Origin: Micromonospora trifolii
Lineage (GTDB): Bacteria > Actinomycetota > Actinomycetes > Mycobacteriales > Micromonosporaceae
Length of the DNA: 64,000 bases
Assembly (NCBI RefSeq): GCF_022229005.1
Contig: NZ_JAKKFD010000039.1
Location: forward strand, 1 to 64,000
Reading direction: 5' to 3'
Under the pieces are notes generated by a model. The model made no database searches and was not told where the DNA came from. It saw nothing but the letters and a program-made list of their open reading frames with translations. Shown here piece after piece: positions 25,468 through 33,523 of this stretch. Each line of letters begins with the position of its first letter. The first letter of the stretch is position 1. The translations under genes and the position numbers were made by a program.

Positions 25468-26618
25468 GATTTGAGATCAGCAAGGTGTTGGACGCCATCG
25501 AAGGTCGCGTCTGCACCGACCCGTCACTGGCCCGAGCCGTGATCGACCTGGCCGAGGTGATCCGCTACCAGGACATCGACGGTGGCCGGCCGGCCAGCCT
25601 GCTGCGCCTCGGCATGGTCATCGACGCGCTCTCCCGCGAGTTGGAGGAGGACAGCGTCCAGGTCTACGCGGTCGTGCACCGGGCGTTGCTCTCCGACGCC
25701 GACCTCACCTCCAACGAGCGGATGGTCGTCCGCCGCTGGGCCGACGACGGGCTCGTCGAGGTGCTCGACAACCCGGGTGACCGGATGTTGGAGGTCGCCG
25801 ACCTGCTCGGTCTGCCGGTGCTCAGCCGGGTCCGCTTCGACGGGTTGCGCGGTCGGTTCCCCTGGCTCGTCGAGCAGCCCGGTCGGGTGGTCGCGCCGGT
25901 GCCGGGCGCCGGCGGGCCGGTGTTCATCGCGCACGTCGGTGGTGGGCACTCGCCGGTGGCCGGCAAACGGTCGCCGACCGGCGTCAAGCTGCTGGCCCGC
26001 CAGTGGCGCTGCCCGGAGTCGGGCTGCGCGTTGTTCGGCGGTGCTGGTGGGGGTGGCGCGTTCGCCGACCTGGCCGGGGGTGCCGACCGCAGCCCCGCCG
26101 CACAGCCGCCTCCCGCGCTGCGCAACGGCGTGCCGACCTGCCCCCGACACGGCGTACGGCTCGGTGACGGCGGCCCGCGTCCGCGTACCGAGGTGCTCGC
26201 GGTGCGCGTCGGCGGCCTGGTCCGGCGGCGGTTCGTGCTCAGCGAGGAGCAGCCGATCGTGGCCGGTCGGGCTCCCGAGCAGGACGGCGGGATCATGCTC
26301 GGGCAGTGGCTCAACGACGAGGCACGGCGGTGGATCAGCCGTGGTCACGTCCGCTTCGAGCTGCGGGTCGGCGAGGTCATCGTGACCGACGTCAGCACCA
26401 ACGGCTCCGGCATCCGCCCGGCCGGTTCGATGACTGAGTCCGACCGGATCCCGCTGGCCCCTCAGCAGTCCCGGGTGCTGGGCGAGAACGACATGGTGGA
26501 GCTGTACCCGGGGGTGCAGATCGGTCGGGCCGAGGAGTTGCCCACCGGCGCACCGTTCACGCCCACCTCGGTGATGGCCGAGGCCCCGACGATGGCCATG
26601 CGCCTACCCCGTCCCTGA
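25464..26618 (+). CDS. FHA domain protein
   Basis: A 384-residue protein. The C-terminal third (about 255-365) holds a forkhead-associated domain (FVLSEEQPIVAGRAPEQD ... WISRGHVRFELRVGEVIVTDVSTNGSG), with the SRGH and STNGSG residues that bind phosphothreonine. The N-terminal half is a helical domain of unknown fold (KVLDAIEGRVCTDPSLARAV...). The middle has a CPESGCALFGG segment and a C...PRHG segment that could bind zinc. FHA partners are usually Ser/Thr kinase targets; a membrane kinase is encoded at 16511-18010. Start ATG overlaps the dehydratase stop. Confidence 0.85.
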   Translation: MRFEISKVLDAIEGRVCTDPSLARAVIDLAEVIRYQDIDGGRPASLLRLGMVIDALSRELEEDSVQVYAVVHRALLSDADLTSNERMVVRRWADDGLVEVLDNPGDRMLEVADLLGLPVLSRVRFDGLRGRFPWLVEQPGRVVAPVPGAGGPVFIAHVGGGHSPVAGKRSPTGVKLLARQWRCPESGCALFGGAGGGGAFADLAGGADRSPAAQPPPALRNGVPTCPRHGVRLGDGGPRPRTEVLAVRVGGLVRRRFVLSEEQPIVAGRAPEQDGGIMLGQWLNDEARRWISRGHVRFELRVGEVIVTDVSTNGSGIRPAGSMTESDRIPLAPQQSRVLGENDMVELYPGVQIGRAEELPTGAPFTPTSVMAEAPTMAMRLPRP

Positions 26619-26621
26619 CGC

Positions 26622-26657
26622 GAAAGGCGGGCGCCGGAATCCCGACGCCCGCCTTTC
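26622..26657. terminator. bidirectional terminator
   Basis: gaaaggcgggcg (26622-26633) and cgcccgcctttc (26646-26657) make a perfect 12-base-pair stem. The A-rich and T-rich ends serve both strands. It lies between two convergent genes. Confidence 0.85.
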
Positions 26658-26671
26658 ACCACGTTCCTGGG

Positions 26672-27889
26672 TCAGCCGGCCAGCACCTCGGCCAGCTGGG
26701 TCACCGCCAGGTCGATCTCCTCCTCGGTGATCACCAGCGGTGGGGCGAGCCGGATGGTGGAGCCGTGGGTGTCCTTGGCGAGCACTCCACGCTCGGCCAG
26801 CCGCTCGCACGCCTCCCGACCGCTCATCAGCGCCGGGTCGATGTCCAGACCGGCCCACAGGCCACGGACGCGTACCCCGACGAGACCCTTGCCGACCAGC
26901 CCTTCCAGGCCGGCCCGCAGCCGCTCACCCAGCTCGGCCGAGCGGCGCTGGAACTCGCCGGTCGCCAGCAGCCGGACCACCTCGATGGCCACCGCGCAGG
27001 CGAGCGGGTTGCCGCCGAACGTGGAGCCGTGCTGGCCGGGCTTGAGCACGCCGAGCACGTCGGCATTCGCGGCCACCGCGGAGACCGGCACGATGCCGCC
27101 GCCGAGCGCCTTGCCGAGCAGGTACATGTCGGGCACGACGCCCTCGTGGTCACAGGCGAAGGTCGCGCCGGTACGCCCCAGACCCGACTGGATCTCGTCG
27201 GCGATGAACAGCACGTCGCGTTCGGTGCAGACCTGGCGTACGCCTGGCAGGTAGCCCTCCGGCGGCACCACCACACCCTGCTCACCCTGGATCGGCTCCA
27301 GCAGCACGGCCACTGTGTTCTCGTCGATCGCGGCGGTCAGCGCGTCCAGGTCGCCGTACGGCACGACAGTGAACCCCGGCGTGTACGGCCCGAAGTCGGC
27401 GCGGGCGTCCTCGTCGGTGGAGAAGCTCACGATGGTGGTGGTACGCCCGTGGAAGTTGCCCTCGGCGACCACGATGTTGGCCTGCCCGGCGGCCACGCCC
27501 TTGACCTGGTAGCCCCACTTGCGGGCCACCTTGATCCCGGTCTCCACCGCCTCGGCGCCGGTGTTCATCGGCAGGACGAGGTCCTTGCCGCACAGCTCGG
27601 CCAGCTCCCGGCAGAAGTCGGCGAACTGGTCGTGGATGAACGCCCGGCTGGTCAGCGTCAGCCGGTCCAGTTGGGTGTGCGCTGCGGCGATCAGCTGCGG
27701 GTGCCGGTGACCGAAGTTCAGCGCGGAGTAGCCGGCCAGGCAGTCCAGGTAGCGGCGGCCGTCCACATCGGTGAGCCAGGCGCCCTCGGCGGACGAGATC
27801 ACCACAGGCAGCGGGTGGTAGTTGTGCGCAGTCCAGCGCTCGGCGTCCCGGACCGCTCCCGGCGTACGCAGCTTGTCATCCACGATCAC
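26672..27889 (-). CDS. rocD: ornithine-oxo-acid transaminase
   Basis: A 405-residue class III aminotransferase that converts ornithine and 2-oxoglutarate to glutamate semialdehyde and glutamate. Motifs: GYSALNFGHRHP, NTGAEAVETGIK, LLEPIQGEQGVVVPPEGYL, FIADEIQSGLGRTG, and the pyridoxal Lys in LLGKALGGGIVPVSA. The start is GTG at 27889, overlapping the stop of the upstream hydrolase by 4 bases (GTGA); AAAGG lies nine bases before. It is the second gene of a two-gene arginine or ornithine catabolic operon, ending at a bidirectional terminator. Confidence 0.95.
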   Translation of the reverse strand: MIVDDKLRTPGAVRDAERWTAHNYHPLPVVISSAEGAWLTDVDGRRYLDCLAGYSALNFGHRHPQLIAAAHTQLDRLTLTSRAFIHDQFADFCRELAELCGKDLVLPMNTGAEAVETGIKVARKWGYQVKGVAAGQANIVVAEGNFHGRTTTIVSFSTDEDARADFGPYTPGFTVVPYGDLDALTAAIDENTVAVLLEPIQGEQGVVVPPEGYLPGVRQVCTERDVLFIADEIQSGLGRTGATFACDHEGVVPDMYLLGKALGGGIVPVSAVAANADVLGVLKPGQHGSTFGGNPLACAVAIEVVRLLATGEFQRRSAELGERLRAGLEGLVGKGLVGVRVRGLWAGLDIDPALMSGREACERLAERGVLAKDTHGSTIRLAPPLVITEEEIDLAVTQLAEVLAG

Positions 27890-28707
27890 TTGCTTGCCTT
27901 TCCCTGACGGAGTCGCAGCGTGCAGCACTTCGGTCCGCCGCCGGCCTTACGTAGCTCGGACAGGTCGACCCCGATGGTCTCGTAGCCCCGGTCGCGCAGC
28001 TTGGCGGCCAGGTCGGTTGCCTGCGCGGGCAGCACCACGTGCCGCCCGTCGCTGACCGCGTTCAGCCCCAGCACCTCGGCGTCGGCCATCGTGGCGTGCA
28101 CCGCGTCGGGGAAGAGCCGGCGCAGCACGGCCTGGCTGCCGGGGGAGAACGCCTCCGGCAGGTACGCCACGGTCCGCTCGTCGAGCACTGTCAACGCGGT
28201 GTCCAGGTGGTAGAAGCGCGGGTCGACAAGCTGCATGGTGATCACCGGGTAGCCGAAGACCTCCTGCAACTGGGCGTGCGCGGCGTGCGCCGTGCGGAAG
28301 CCGGTACCGGCCAGCAGGTGGTCACCGGCCAGCAGGACGTCGCCCTCACCCTCGTTGACGTGCTTCGGGTCGTACATCTCGAAGCCGGCGGCCTCGAACC
28401 AGGCCCGGTACGCCGGCGCCTCGTCGGCGCGCTGCGGGTCCCGGAACTGCACTGCCATCGCCTTGCCGTCGATCACGGTGCCGCCGTTGGCGGCGAAGAC
28501 CATGTCGGGCAGGCCGGGCACCGGAGTGATCTCCTCGACGGTGTGGCCCAGGTCAAGGTACGTCTGGCGCAGCTGCTCCCACTGCCGGACGGCCAGCGCG
28601 GCGTCGACCGGCGCGCTCGGGTCCATCCAGGGGTTGATCGCGTAATCGACGGCGAAGTACGTCGGCCGGCACATCAACAGGCGCTGGCTGGTGGCGTCCA
28701 TCGTCAT
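27886..28707 (-). CDS. dimethylargininase / arginine-hydrolase family protein
   Basis: A 273-residue member of the amidinotransferase fold (DDAH/arginine deiminase superfamily). Visible motifs are DMVFAANGG, EGEGDVLLAG, FYHLDTALTVLD with the catalytic His, and a C-terminal GGGPKCC with Cys261-262, one of which is the nucleophile. DDAH hydrolyses methylarginines to citrulline; other relatives make citrulline or, as arginine dihydrolase, ornithine from arginine. Coupling to rocD (4-base overlap) means an ornithine product would fit the operon better than citrulline. ATG 28707 has GGGAG seven bases before; another ATG lies two codons on. Confidence 0.85.
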   Translation of the reverse strand: MTMDATSQRLLMCRPTYFAVDYAINPWMDPSAPVDAALAVRQWEQLRQTYLDLGHTVEEITPVPGLPDMVFAANGGTVIDGKAMAVQFRDPQRADEAPAYRAWFEAAGFEMYDPKHVNEGEGDVLLAGDHLLAGTGFRTAHAAHAQLQEVFGYPVITMQLVDPRFYHLDTALTVLDERTVAYLPEAFSPGSQAVLRRLFPDAVHATMADAEVLGLNAVSDGRHVVLPAQATDLAAKLRDRGYETIGVDLSELRKAGGGPKCCTLRLRQGKASK

Positions 28708-28810
28708 TGTCCTGCTCCCAGGGGTCGGGCGCGCCCGGCCACCGTGGCCCACGGGCTGGCGCCGTTGCTCAACGGTATGCGGCGTCAGCGGCAGGATCCA
28801 CCACCGAGAG

Positions 28811-28866
28811 TTGCGCAGACCGAAGATTCGTTGCGTCTGGGCGCTCTCGGACTGCGAATCGTTGCG
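28811..28866. promoter_or_regulatory. phased ttgcg repeats, candidate operator of the arginine operon
   Basis: ttgcg occurs at 28811, 28831 and 28862, spaced 20 and 31 bases, close to whole turns of helix. The last two belong to 11-base repeats gattcgttgcg and gaatcgttgcg. Spacing of this type fits a multimeric regulator such as an Lrp/AsnC protein; none is encoded nearby. Confidence 0.35.
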
Positions 28867-28904
28867 TTGGAGGCTGCCTGGTCGGCATTCGGCCCCGGAC
28901 ACAC

Positions 28905-29014
28905 TTCAGGGGCGGCGAACCGCCGCCCCTGAAAGGGTGTCGCCCGGCCGGTGAACCACCGGACTGATCGGGCTGCCGGCGAACCGCCGGCTGTTCGCCG
29001 GTGCATCACCGGCG
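28905..29014. repeat. cluster of four short hairpins with three-base loops
   Basis: Four perfect hairpins follow each other: a 13-base-pair stem with loop aac (28905-28933), a 6-base-pair stem with aac (28948-28962), a 6-base-pair stem with aac (28976-28990) and a 7-base-pair stem with cat (28998-29014). They share CGG/CCG-rich stems. They lie after the stop of the membrane protein gene on the minus strand, so the first could terminate it. Repetition of the same loop suggests a repeated element rather than chance. Confidence 0.6.
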
Positions 29015-29030
29015 AGCGGAACAGTGCCCG

Positions 29031-29921
29031 CTAGAAACGATCCACAAACTGTGAGTCAAGCCACTCCCGGAAGCGCGACACCCAGTCGCCGTCGGTGGTC
29101 GGCCAGTCGAACTGGCCGGTCATCGCGAGCACCCCGATCACGACCGCGGCCAGCCCGATCAGCACGCCGAAGAGCGCGTCGGTCTTGCCGGCGACGTGCC
29201 GACGGCGGGTGGCCATCAGGCCGAGCACCGCCAGCACCGCACCGAAGGCACCGAGCCCGATGCCGTACCCGGCCAGGGTCCCGGTCAGCACGAACATCGC
29301 GGCGACGACCGACACGATCAGGCCGAGGGTGGCGAGCAGGCTGGCCCGCGGCTTCGGGCCACGCGTCACCGGCGGCTCGGGCGTGTTCACACCCGGGGTC
29401 GGGTCGACCGGGCGGTCGGTGGTGTCCGGCTCACGGGTGGTGCTGTCCAGGTCGGCGTCCCGCTCGGCGGTGCGCGCCACGGTCGGGGCGACGACTGGCC
29501 GGGACTCGGTCTCCACCTTGTGGGCGGTGCCGGTGGGGGGCTCCGGCGTGACCGGGCGGGTCGTGCCGTTCAGGGGCTCGGGCGCGACCGGGCGGTCCGT
29601 GCCGTTCACGGGCTCGGGCGCGACCGGGCGAGCGGTGCCCCGGGGCTCGGTCTCCGCCGGTCGCGCGGTGGCGGCTCGGGCCACCGCCGCCCGCTCGTTG
29701 GCTCGCCGCTCGGCCTCGCTGGTCTGGCCGCCGGTCGCGCCTGCGCTGCGGTACGTCGTCTGGTCGGCGTCCCGGTCGGTGACCACCGGGCGGCCGGCGC
29801 TGTCGTCGGACTGACCGGTCTCGGTGACCGGGGTGTCGCGGCCGTCCACGCGGCCGTCGAGGTTCTCGTCCCGCGTCGGTGCCGGCTCGGACCGGCGGGA
29901 CAGCGAAGGAATCCTGACCAC
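29031..29921 (-). CDS. Pro/Thr-rich membrane protein with 12-residue tandem repeats
   Basis: A 296-residue protein of unknown function. The N-terminal 180 residues are hydrophilic and rich in Pro, Thr, Glu and Arg, with three tandem 12-residue units (RPVAPEPVNGTD, RPVAPEPLNGTT, RPVTPEPPTGTA) that are also 36-base DNA repeats. The C-terminal third has two or three membrane segments (SLLATLGLIVSVVAAMFVLTG, IGLGAFGAVLAVLGLMAT, TDALFGVLIGLAAVVIGVLAM). This resembles the DUF4190-like proteins. GTG at 29921 has AGGAGG six bases before; the long upstream frame is a shadow. No partner gene. Confidence 0.75.
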   Translation of the reverse strand: MVRIPSLSRRSEPAPTRDENLDGRVDGRDTPVTETGQSDDSAGRPVVTDRDADQTTYRSAGATGGQTSEAERRANERAAVARAATARPAETEPRGTARPVAPEPVNGTDRPVAPEPLNGTTRPVTPEPPTGTAHKVETESRPVVAPTVARTAERDADLDSTTREPDTTDRPVDPTPGVNTPEPPVTRGPKPRASLLATLGLIVSVVAAMFVLTGTLAGYGIGLGAFGAVLAVLGLMATRRRHVAGKTDALFGVLIGLAAVVIGVLAMTGQFDWPTTDGDWVSRFREWLDSQFVDRF

Positions 29922-30222
29922 TACACACCTCCTGATGAATGCGTGGTGGCCGACGGAAAGGGTGGCACCCACGCGGTGTCGCCCCTCAGATACCCACCTG
30001 GGCGTTTCCTGACACCAATCCTGGGTACGGCCGCCGAGACCTGCCTGACCGGCGCTGGTCCCGGTTGGGCCCGGCCTTGATCGACTCGCCTTCCTTGAAG
30101 TCGGGGTGTCCCGCCTACGTGGACGCCCCGGTTTCCTTGAACCCGAGTCGATCAAGGCGGCGGCGGGGCCGAGTCGATCGGCGCGCGGGCCGGTCGGGCG
30201 GGGCTGGCTATCCTTGGCACCT
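29922..30222. other. 301-base divergent intergenic region
   Basis: It carries the nested inverted repeat at 30074-30158 and the promoters for the minus-strand membrane gene and the plus-strand nei-like gene. TATCCT at 30209-30214 lies 9 bases before the latter's GTG. I see no gene. Confidence 0.6.
30074..30158. repeat. GATCGACTCG-type nested inverted repeat, copy 1
   Basis: An outer perfect 15-base-pair stem (30074-30088 with 30144-30158, arm ccttgatcgactcg) encloses a 9-base-pair inner stem (ggggtgtcc at 30103-30111 with ggacgcccc at 30121-30129, one G-T pair). ttccttgaa occurs on both sides of the inner stem. A second copy is at 59770-59860. It lies in a divergent promoter region. Confidence 0.75.
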
Positions 30223-31032
30223 GTGCCAGAGGGACACACGATCCATCGCCTGGCGGCCCGGCACGCCGAGCTGTTCGCCGGGGACAAGCTGCACGCCGCG
30301 AGCCCACAGGGCCGCTTCGCCGAGGGTGCCGCCCGGCTCACCGGGACGGTGCTGGACGGCACCGAGGCGTACGGCAAGCACCTGCTGCATCACTACGCCG
30401 GCGAGCTGACCCTGCACGTACACCTCGGGTTGTACGGCAAGTTCACCGACGGGGCGGGGGAGCCGCCGGAGCCGGTCGGGCAGGTGCGGCTGCGACTGGC
30501 CAGCGACCGGCACTGGCTCGACCTGCGCGGGCCCACGGCCTGTGAGCTGCTCACCCCACCCGAGGTGGCCGCGCTGCGGGACCGCCTCGGGCCGGATCCG
30601 CTGCGCGCCGACGCCGACCCGGAGCGGGCGTACGCCCGGATCGCCCGCAGCCCCACACCTCTCGCCGCGCTGCTGCTGGACCAGTCGGTGGTGGCCGGCA
30701 CCGGCTTGATCTTCGTGACCGAGGCGCTGTTCCGGGCGGGGCTGCCGCCCACGATGCCCGGCCGACAGGTGACCAGACCCGGCTGGGACGCGCTCTGGGC
30801 CGACCTGGTCGGGCTGATGCGGCTCGCGGTCGGGCAGGGCCGGATCGACACGGTCCGCGACACGCACCTGCCGGAGGCGATGGGCCGGCCGGCGCGGGTG
30901 GACCGGCACGGTGGCGAGGTGTACGTCTACCGCCGCCCGGGAGCGCCCTGCCACGTCTGCGGCACCGACATCAGCCGAGGCGAGCTGGCCGGCCGCAACC
31001 TGTACTGGTGCCCCACCTGCCAGGCCGGCTAA
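30223..31032 (+). CDS. Fpg/Nei family DNA glycosylase (endonuclease VIII-like)
   Basis: A 269-residue base-excision repair enzyme. The protein begins MPEGHTIHR: Pro2 becomes the Schiff-base nucleophile and Glu3 is catalytic. PEGHT rather than PELPE points to the Nei group of actinobacteria. The helix-two-turn-helix region (LLLDQSVVAGTGLIFVTEALF) and a C-terminal zinc finger (CHVCGTDISRGELAGRNLYWCPTC) are present. It removes oxidised pyrimidines and nicks the strand. GTG start, predicted leaderless. Its stop codon overlaps the stop of the opposite gene by 4 bases (CTAA region). Confidence 0.93.
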   Translation: MPEGHTIHRLAARHAELFAGDKLHAASPQGRFAEGAARLTGTVLDGTEAYGKHLLHHYAGELTLHVHLGLYGKFTDGAGEPPEPVGQVRLRLASDRHWLDLRGPTACELLTPPEVAALRDRLGPDPLRADADPERAYARIARSPTPLAALLLDQSVVAGTGLIFVTEALFRAGLPPTMPGRQVTRPGWDALWADLVGLMRLAVGQGRIDTVRDTHLPEAMGRPARVDRHGGEVYVYRRPGAPCHVCGTDISRGELAGRNLYWCPTCQAG

Positions 31033-31916
31033 CCTGCCCGGGTGTCGAGCAGCCAGCGGACCACCTCGATCTTCTCGGGGAAGATCAGGTCGTCGGCGAC
31101 GCTCCAGGCCAGCGTGTGCCCGATCGTCCAACCCCGGACACGTTCCCGGTCCAACCCCAGTTCGGTGCTGAGCCGGTCCAGCCGGTGCCGGACCGCGGTC
31201 GGTGAGTGGCCCAACTCCGGGCCGCGCACCATCGGCACGACCGAGAACTCCCGTTCCCCGGTCAGCGGCTTGGGGTCGATGGCCAACCACGGCCCTCGGT
31301 CCTCGGCGAGCGCGTCGGCGGCGAGGATGTTGCCGGCGTGCAGGTCCTGATTGACAAGCACCTGCTCACCCTGGCGAGACGCCAGGCCGGTGAGCAGGTC
31401 GAGCGCGGCATCGAGCAGCCGCCGCTCGTACGGTCGGCCGGCCCGTTCCCAGGCCCGGGGCATCCGGTCGATCCAACCCGCCGCCTCCTGCGCCAGCGGG
31501 GTGAACGGCGCGCCGGCTGGTCGCCAGAGCCGGGGGAGTAGCCCGATCACCGCGTCCAGCGCCCGGTCCGCCGGAAGGTCGTGCAGGGGAGTGCCGGGCT
31601 GGCAGCGTTCGAGCAGCAGGGCGCGCCGCCCGGGGTCGTGGGCGAGCAGACGGATCGCCGCGTCGCCGTTCCAGCGGGCCAAGGCGTCGGCCTCGTGCCG
31701 GCTTTCCTCGTCGGGATACTGGAGCTTCAGCACCGCCGCCGTGCCGTCGGGCAGGTCGGCGGGGAGCGCCAGTGAGGCGTACGCCTGCCGGAAGGGCGGA
31801 CCGACCCGCAGCGACCACCGCTCGGCGCACTCGGTCAGCCACGTCGGAAGTGCGGCCAGCCAGGCGCGGCCGACGGGTGTTCCGCGTACCCAGTCAAGTC
31901 CCTCGGGCAGATCCAT
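31029..31916 (-). CDS. aminoglycoside phosphotransferase (APH(6)-like) family protein
   Basis: A 295-residue kinase-fold protein of the streptomycin 6-kinase type. Brenner's motif appears as VNQDLHAGNIL and the metal-binding Asp as AIDPKPLTGE, as in APH(6). The N-terminal region has the ATP-binding Lys in AAVLKLQYPDEES. It may phosphorylate a small hydroxylated molecule; intrinsic aminoglycoside resistance is possible but unproven. There is no antibiotic cluster here. ATG has AGGAGGG just before. It is convergent with the nei-like gene, with overlapping stops. Confidence 0.85.
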   Translation of the reverse strand: MDLPEGLDWVRGTPVGRAWLAALPTWLTECAERWSLRVGPPFRQAYASLALPADLPDGTAAVLKLQYPDEESRHEADALARWNGDAAIRLLAHDPGRRALLLERCQPGTPLHDLPADRALDAVIGLLPRLWRPAGAPFTPLAQEAAGWIDRMPRAWERAGRPYERRLLDAALDLLTGLASRQGEQVLVNQDLHAGNILAADALAEDRGPWLAIDPKPLTGEREFSVVPMVRGPELGHSPTAVRHRLDRLSTELGLDRERVRGWTIGHTLAWSVADDLIFPEKIEVVRWLLDTRAG

Positions 31917-32003
31917 CTGGCCCTCCTGAGCCGTGCGGCGATTCGTGCCGGCTGCCAGGTGATCCAGCCGGCCACGGCGTTCACACGCCGGTCCACAGTG
32001 GCT

Positions 32004-32009
32004 AGCGTG
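32004..32009 (+). promoter_or_regulatory. -10-like hexamer for leaderless oxidoreductase gene
   Basis: TAGCGT ends 6 bases before GTG at 32015, without a Shine-Dalgarno sequence. Confidence 0.45.
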
Positions 32010-32014
32010 GACAG

Positions 32015-32866
32015 GTGCAGATTGGCGTGAACGTACCGAACTTCGCCCCGGGCACCGACCCCGACGTCCTGCGTCGGTGGGCGCAGACGGTGGAGGGTCT
32101 CGGCTTCGACCTGTTGATGGTCTCCGATCACATCGCGGTGACCCCGGACGTGGCCGAGCAGTATCCGGCGCCGTTCTACGAGCCGTTCACCACGCTGTCC
32201 TGGCTGGCCGGTGTGACCAGCCGGGTCCGGCTGGGCACCACTGTGCTCATCGTGCCGTACCGACACCCGCTGCTCACGGCCCGGATGGCGGCGAACCTCA
32301 ACCGGCTCAGCGGCGGCCGGCTCGTCCTCGGTGTCGGCGTCGGCTGGGCCCGGCAGGAGTTCGAGGCGCTCGGCGTGCCGTTCCGGCAGCGCGGCGCGCT
32401 GACCGACGAGTACCTGCGCACCATGCGTGCGGCCTGGCGGGACACCGAGGACTACGACACGGATGCGATCCCGATCTGGGTCGGTGGCAACAGCGAAGCC
32501 GGCATGCGCCGCGCGGTACTGCTCGGTGACGCCTGGCACCCGCTGCGCGTCACGCCGGGACGGCTGGCCGAGGCGGTCGGACGGTTGACTGCCATCGCCG
32601 ACGAGCTGGGTCGTCCGGCGCCCGCGTTGGTGCCGCGGATCGCGCTCCAGGAGACCCGGGAACCGATCGCCGACCCGGACCGACTCGCCGGTGTCGGCAC
32701 CATCGATCAGATCGTCGCCGACCTCGACCAGCTTCGTGTGCTCGGCGCGGAGACGGTGGTGCTGGACCCGTTCAACGGCGACCTGACCGAGATCCGCCAG
32801 CCCGAACGCGCCTGGCGGACCCTTGCCGCAGTGGCCGCACATCACGCAACCCAGGAGGACCGATGA
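32015..32866 (+). CDS. LLM class F420-dependent oxidoreductase
   Basis: A 283-residue luciferase-like monooxygenase-fold protein (TIM barrel): MQIGVNVPNFAPGTDPDVLRR, DLLMVSDHIAVTP, LGTTVLIVPYRHPLLTA, LSGGRLVLGVGVGWARQEFEALGV and IPIWVGGNS are family landmarks. Many actinobacterial members use coenzyme F420 to reduce or oxidise unknown substrates. Its stop overlaps the deaminase gene by 4 bases (ATGA), so the two are co-translated. Substrate unknown. Confidence 0.88.
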   Translation: MQIGVNVPNFAPGTDPDVLRRWAQTVEGLGFDLLMVSDHIAVTPDVAEQYPAPFYEPFTTLSWLAGVTSRVRLGTTVLIVPYRHPLLTARMAANLNRLSGGRLVLGVGVGWARQEFEALGVPFRQRGALTDEYLRTMRAAWRDTEDYDTDAIPIWVGGNSEAGMRRAVLLGDAWHPLRVTPGRLAEAVGRLTAIADELGRPAPALVPRIALQETREPIADPDRLAGVGTIDQIVADLDQLRVLGAETVVLDPFNGDLTEIRQPERAWRTLAAVAAHHATQEDR

Positions 32867-33288
32867 CCCCCGACGACGAGAAGTTTCTCCGCCACGCAGT
32901 GGACATCGCCAGGCGAGCGGGGGCTTCCGGCGAACGGCCGTTCGGCTCGTTGCTGGTCGACGCGGCCGGCGTCGTCCTGATCGAGGACCACAACACAGTG
33001 GTCTCCGACGCGGACATCAGCGCCCATCCGGAGTTGAAGCTGGCCCGCTGGGCGGCTCGGGAACTCTCCCCAGAGGTGGCCGCCGGCACCACGATGTTCA
33101 CCAGTTGCCAGCCCTGCGCGATGTGCGCGACGGCGATCGACAGGTCCGGCCTCGGGCGGGTGGTGTACGCGCTGTCCACCGAGCAGTTCGAGGAGGTCAA
33201 GCCGGCCACTCCGCCGCTGCCTCCGGTCCGCTACGAGGGGCCGGCTCTGTTCGACGAGGCACGCCGGCCGATCGACGACTACTACTGA
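32863..33288 (+). CDS. CMP/dCMP-type nucleoside deaminase
   Basis: A 141-residue zinc-dependent deaminase. Zinc ligands are His in AHPELKLA (an HPE variant of HAE, Glu being the proton shuttle) and the two cysteines in SCQPCAMC (PCxxC). It deaminates a nucleobase or nucleoside; the group includes guanine and cytosine deaminases and tRNA-editing enzymes, and its substrate is not set by the motif alone. Co-translated with the LLM oxidoreductase. Length is short but complete. Confidence 0.9.
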   Translation: MTPDDEKFLRHAVDIARRAGASGERPFGSLLVDAAGVVLIEDHNTVVSDADISAHPELKLARWAARELSPEVAAGTTMFTSCQPCAMCATAIDRSGLGRVVYALSTEQFEEVKPATPPLPPVRYEGPALFDEARRPIDDYY

Positions 33289-33361
33289 TCGGCGCTGTCC
33301 CGGGGCGGTGTGACGCAGCCGGAATTGACAGTCGACCGGCTGCCAGAGCAGGGTTGAGTGG

Positions 33362-33375
33362 TGACAACGATGTCA
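33362..33375. promoter_or_regulatory. LacI-type operator upstream of the sugar operon
   Basis: tgacaacgatgtca matches 13 of 14 positions of the LacI-family palindrome tgacaacgttgtca familiar from actinobacteria. It lies 149 bases before the AGE isomerase start. The regulator is likely the LacI protein at 35907-36935. Confidence 0.6.
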
Positions 33376-33523
33376 ACGGGCAAATGGGAGCAAAAGCTCC
33401 CGGCGCGCGTCGACCCTGGCCAGTCGATTCGTGGCGTACCGTTGGCGGTTTTGCGGCGCGGACCCGGTCCGTCCGCCGATCCTGGCCGTATGTCCCTTTC
33501 CTACCCGACGGTGACCAGCTGAA

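Larger units (their letters stand above)
28708..29030. other. 323-base intergenic region upstream of the hydrolase-rocD operon
   Basis: No gene is visible. It holds the operator-like repeats at 28811-28866 and four hairpins at 28905-29014, listed separately. The part next to the ATG holds the Shine-Dalgarno GGGAG. Confidence 0.6.
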
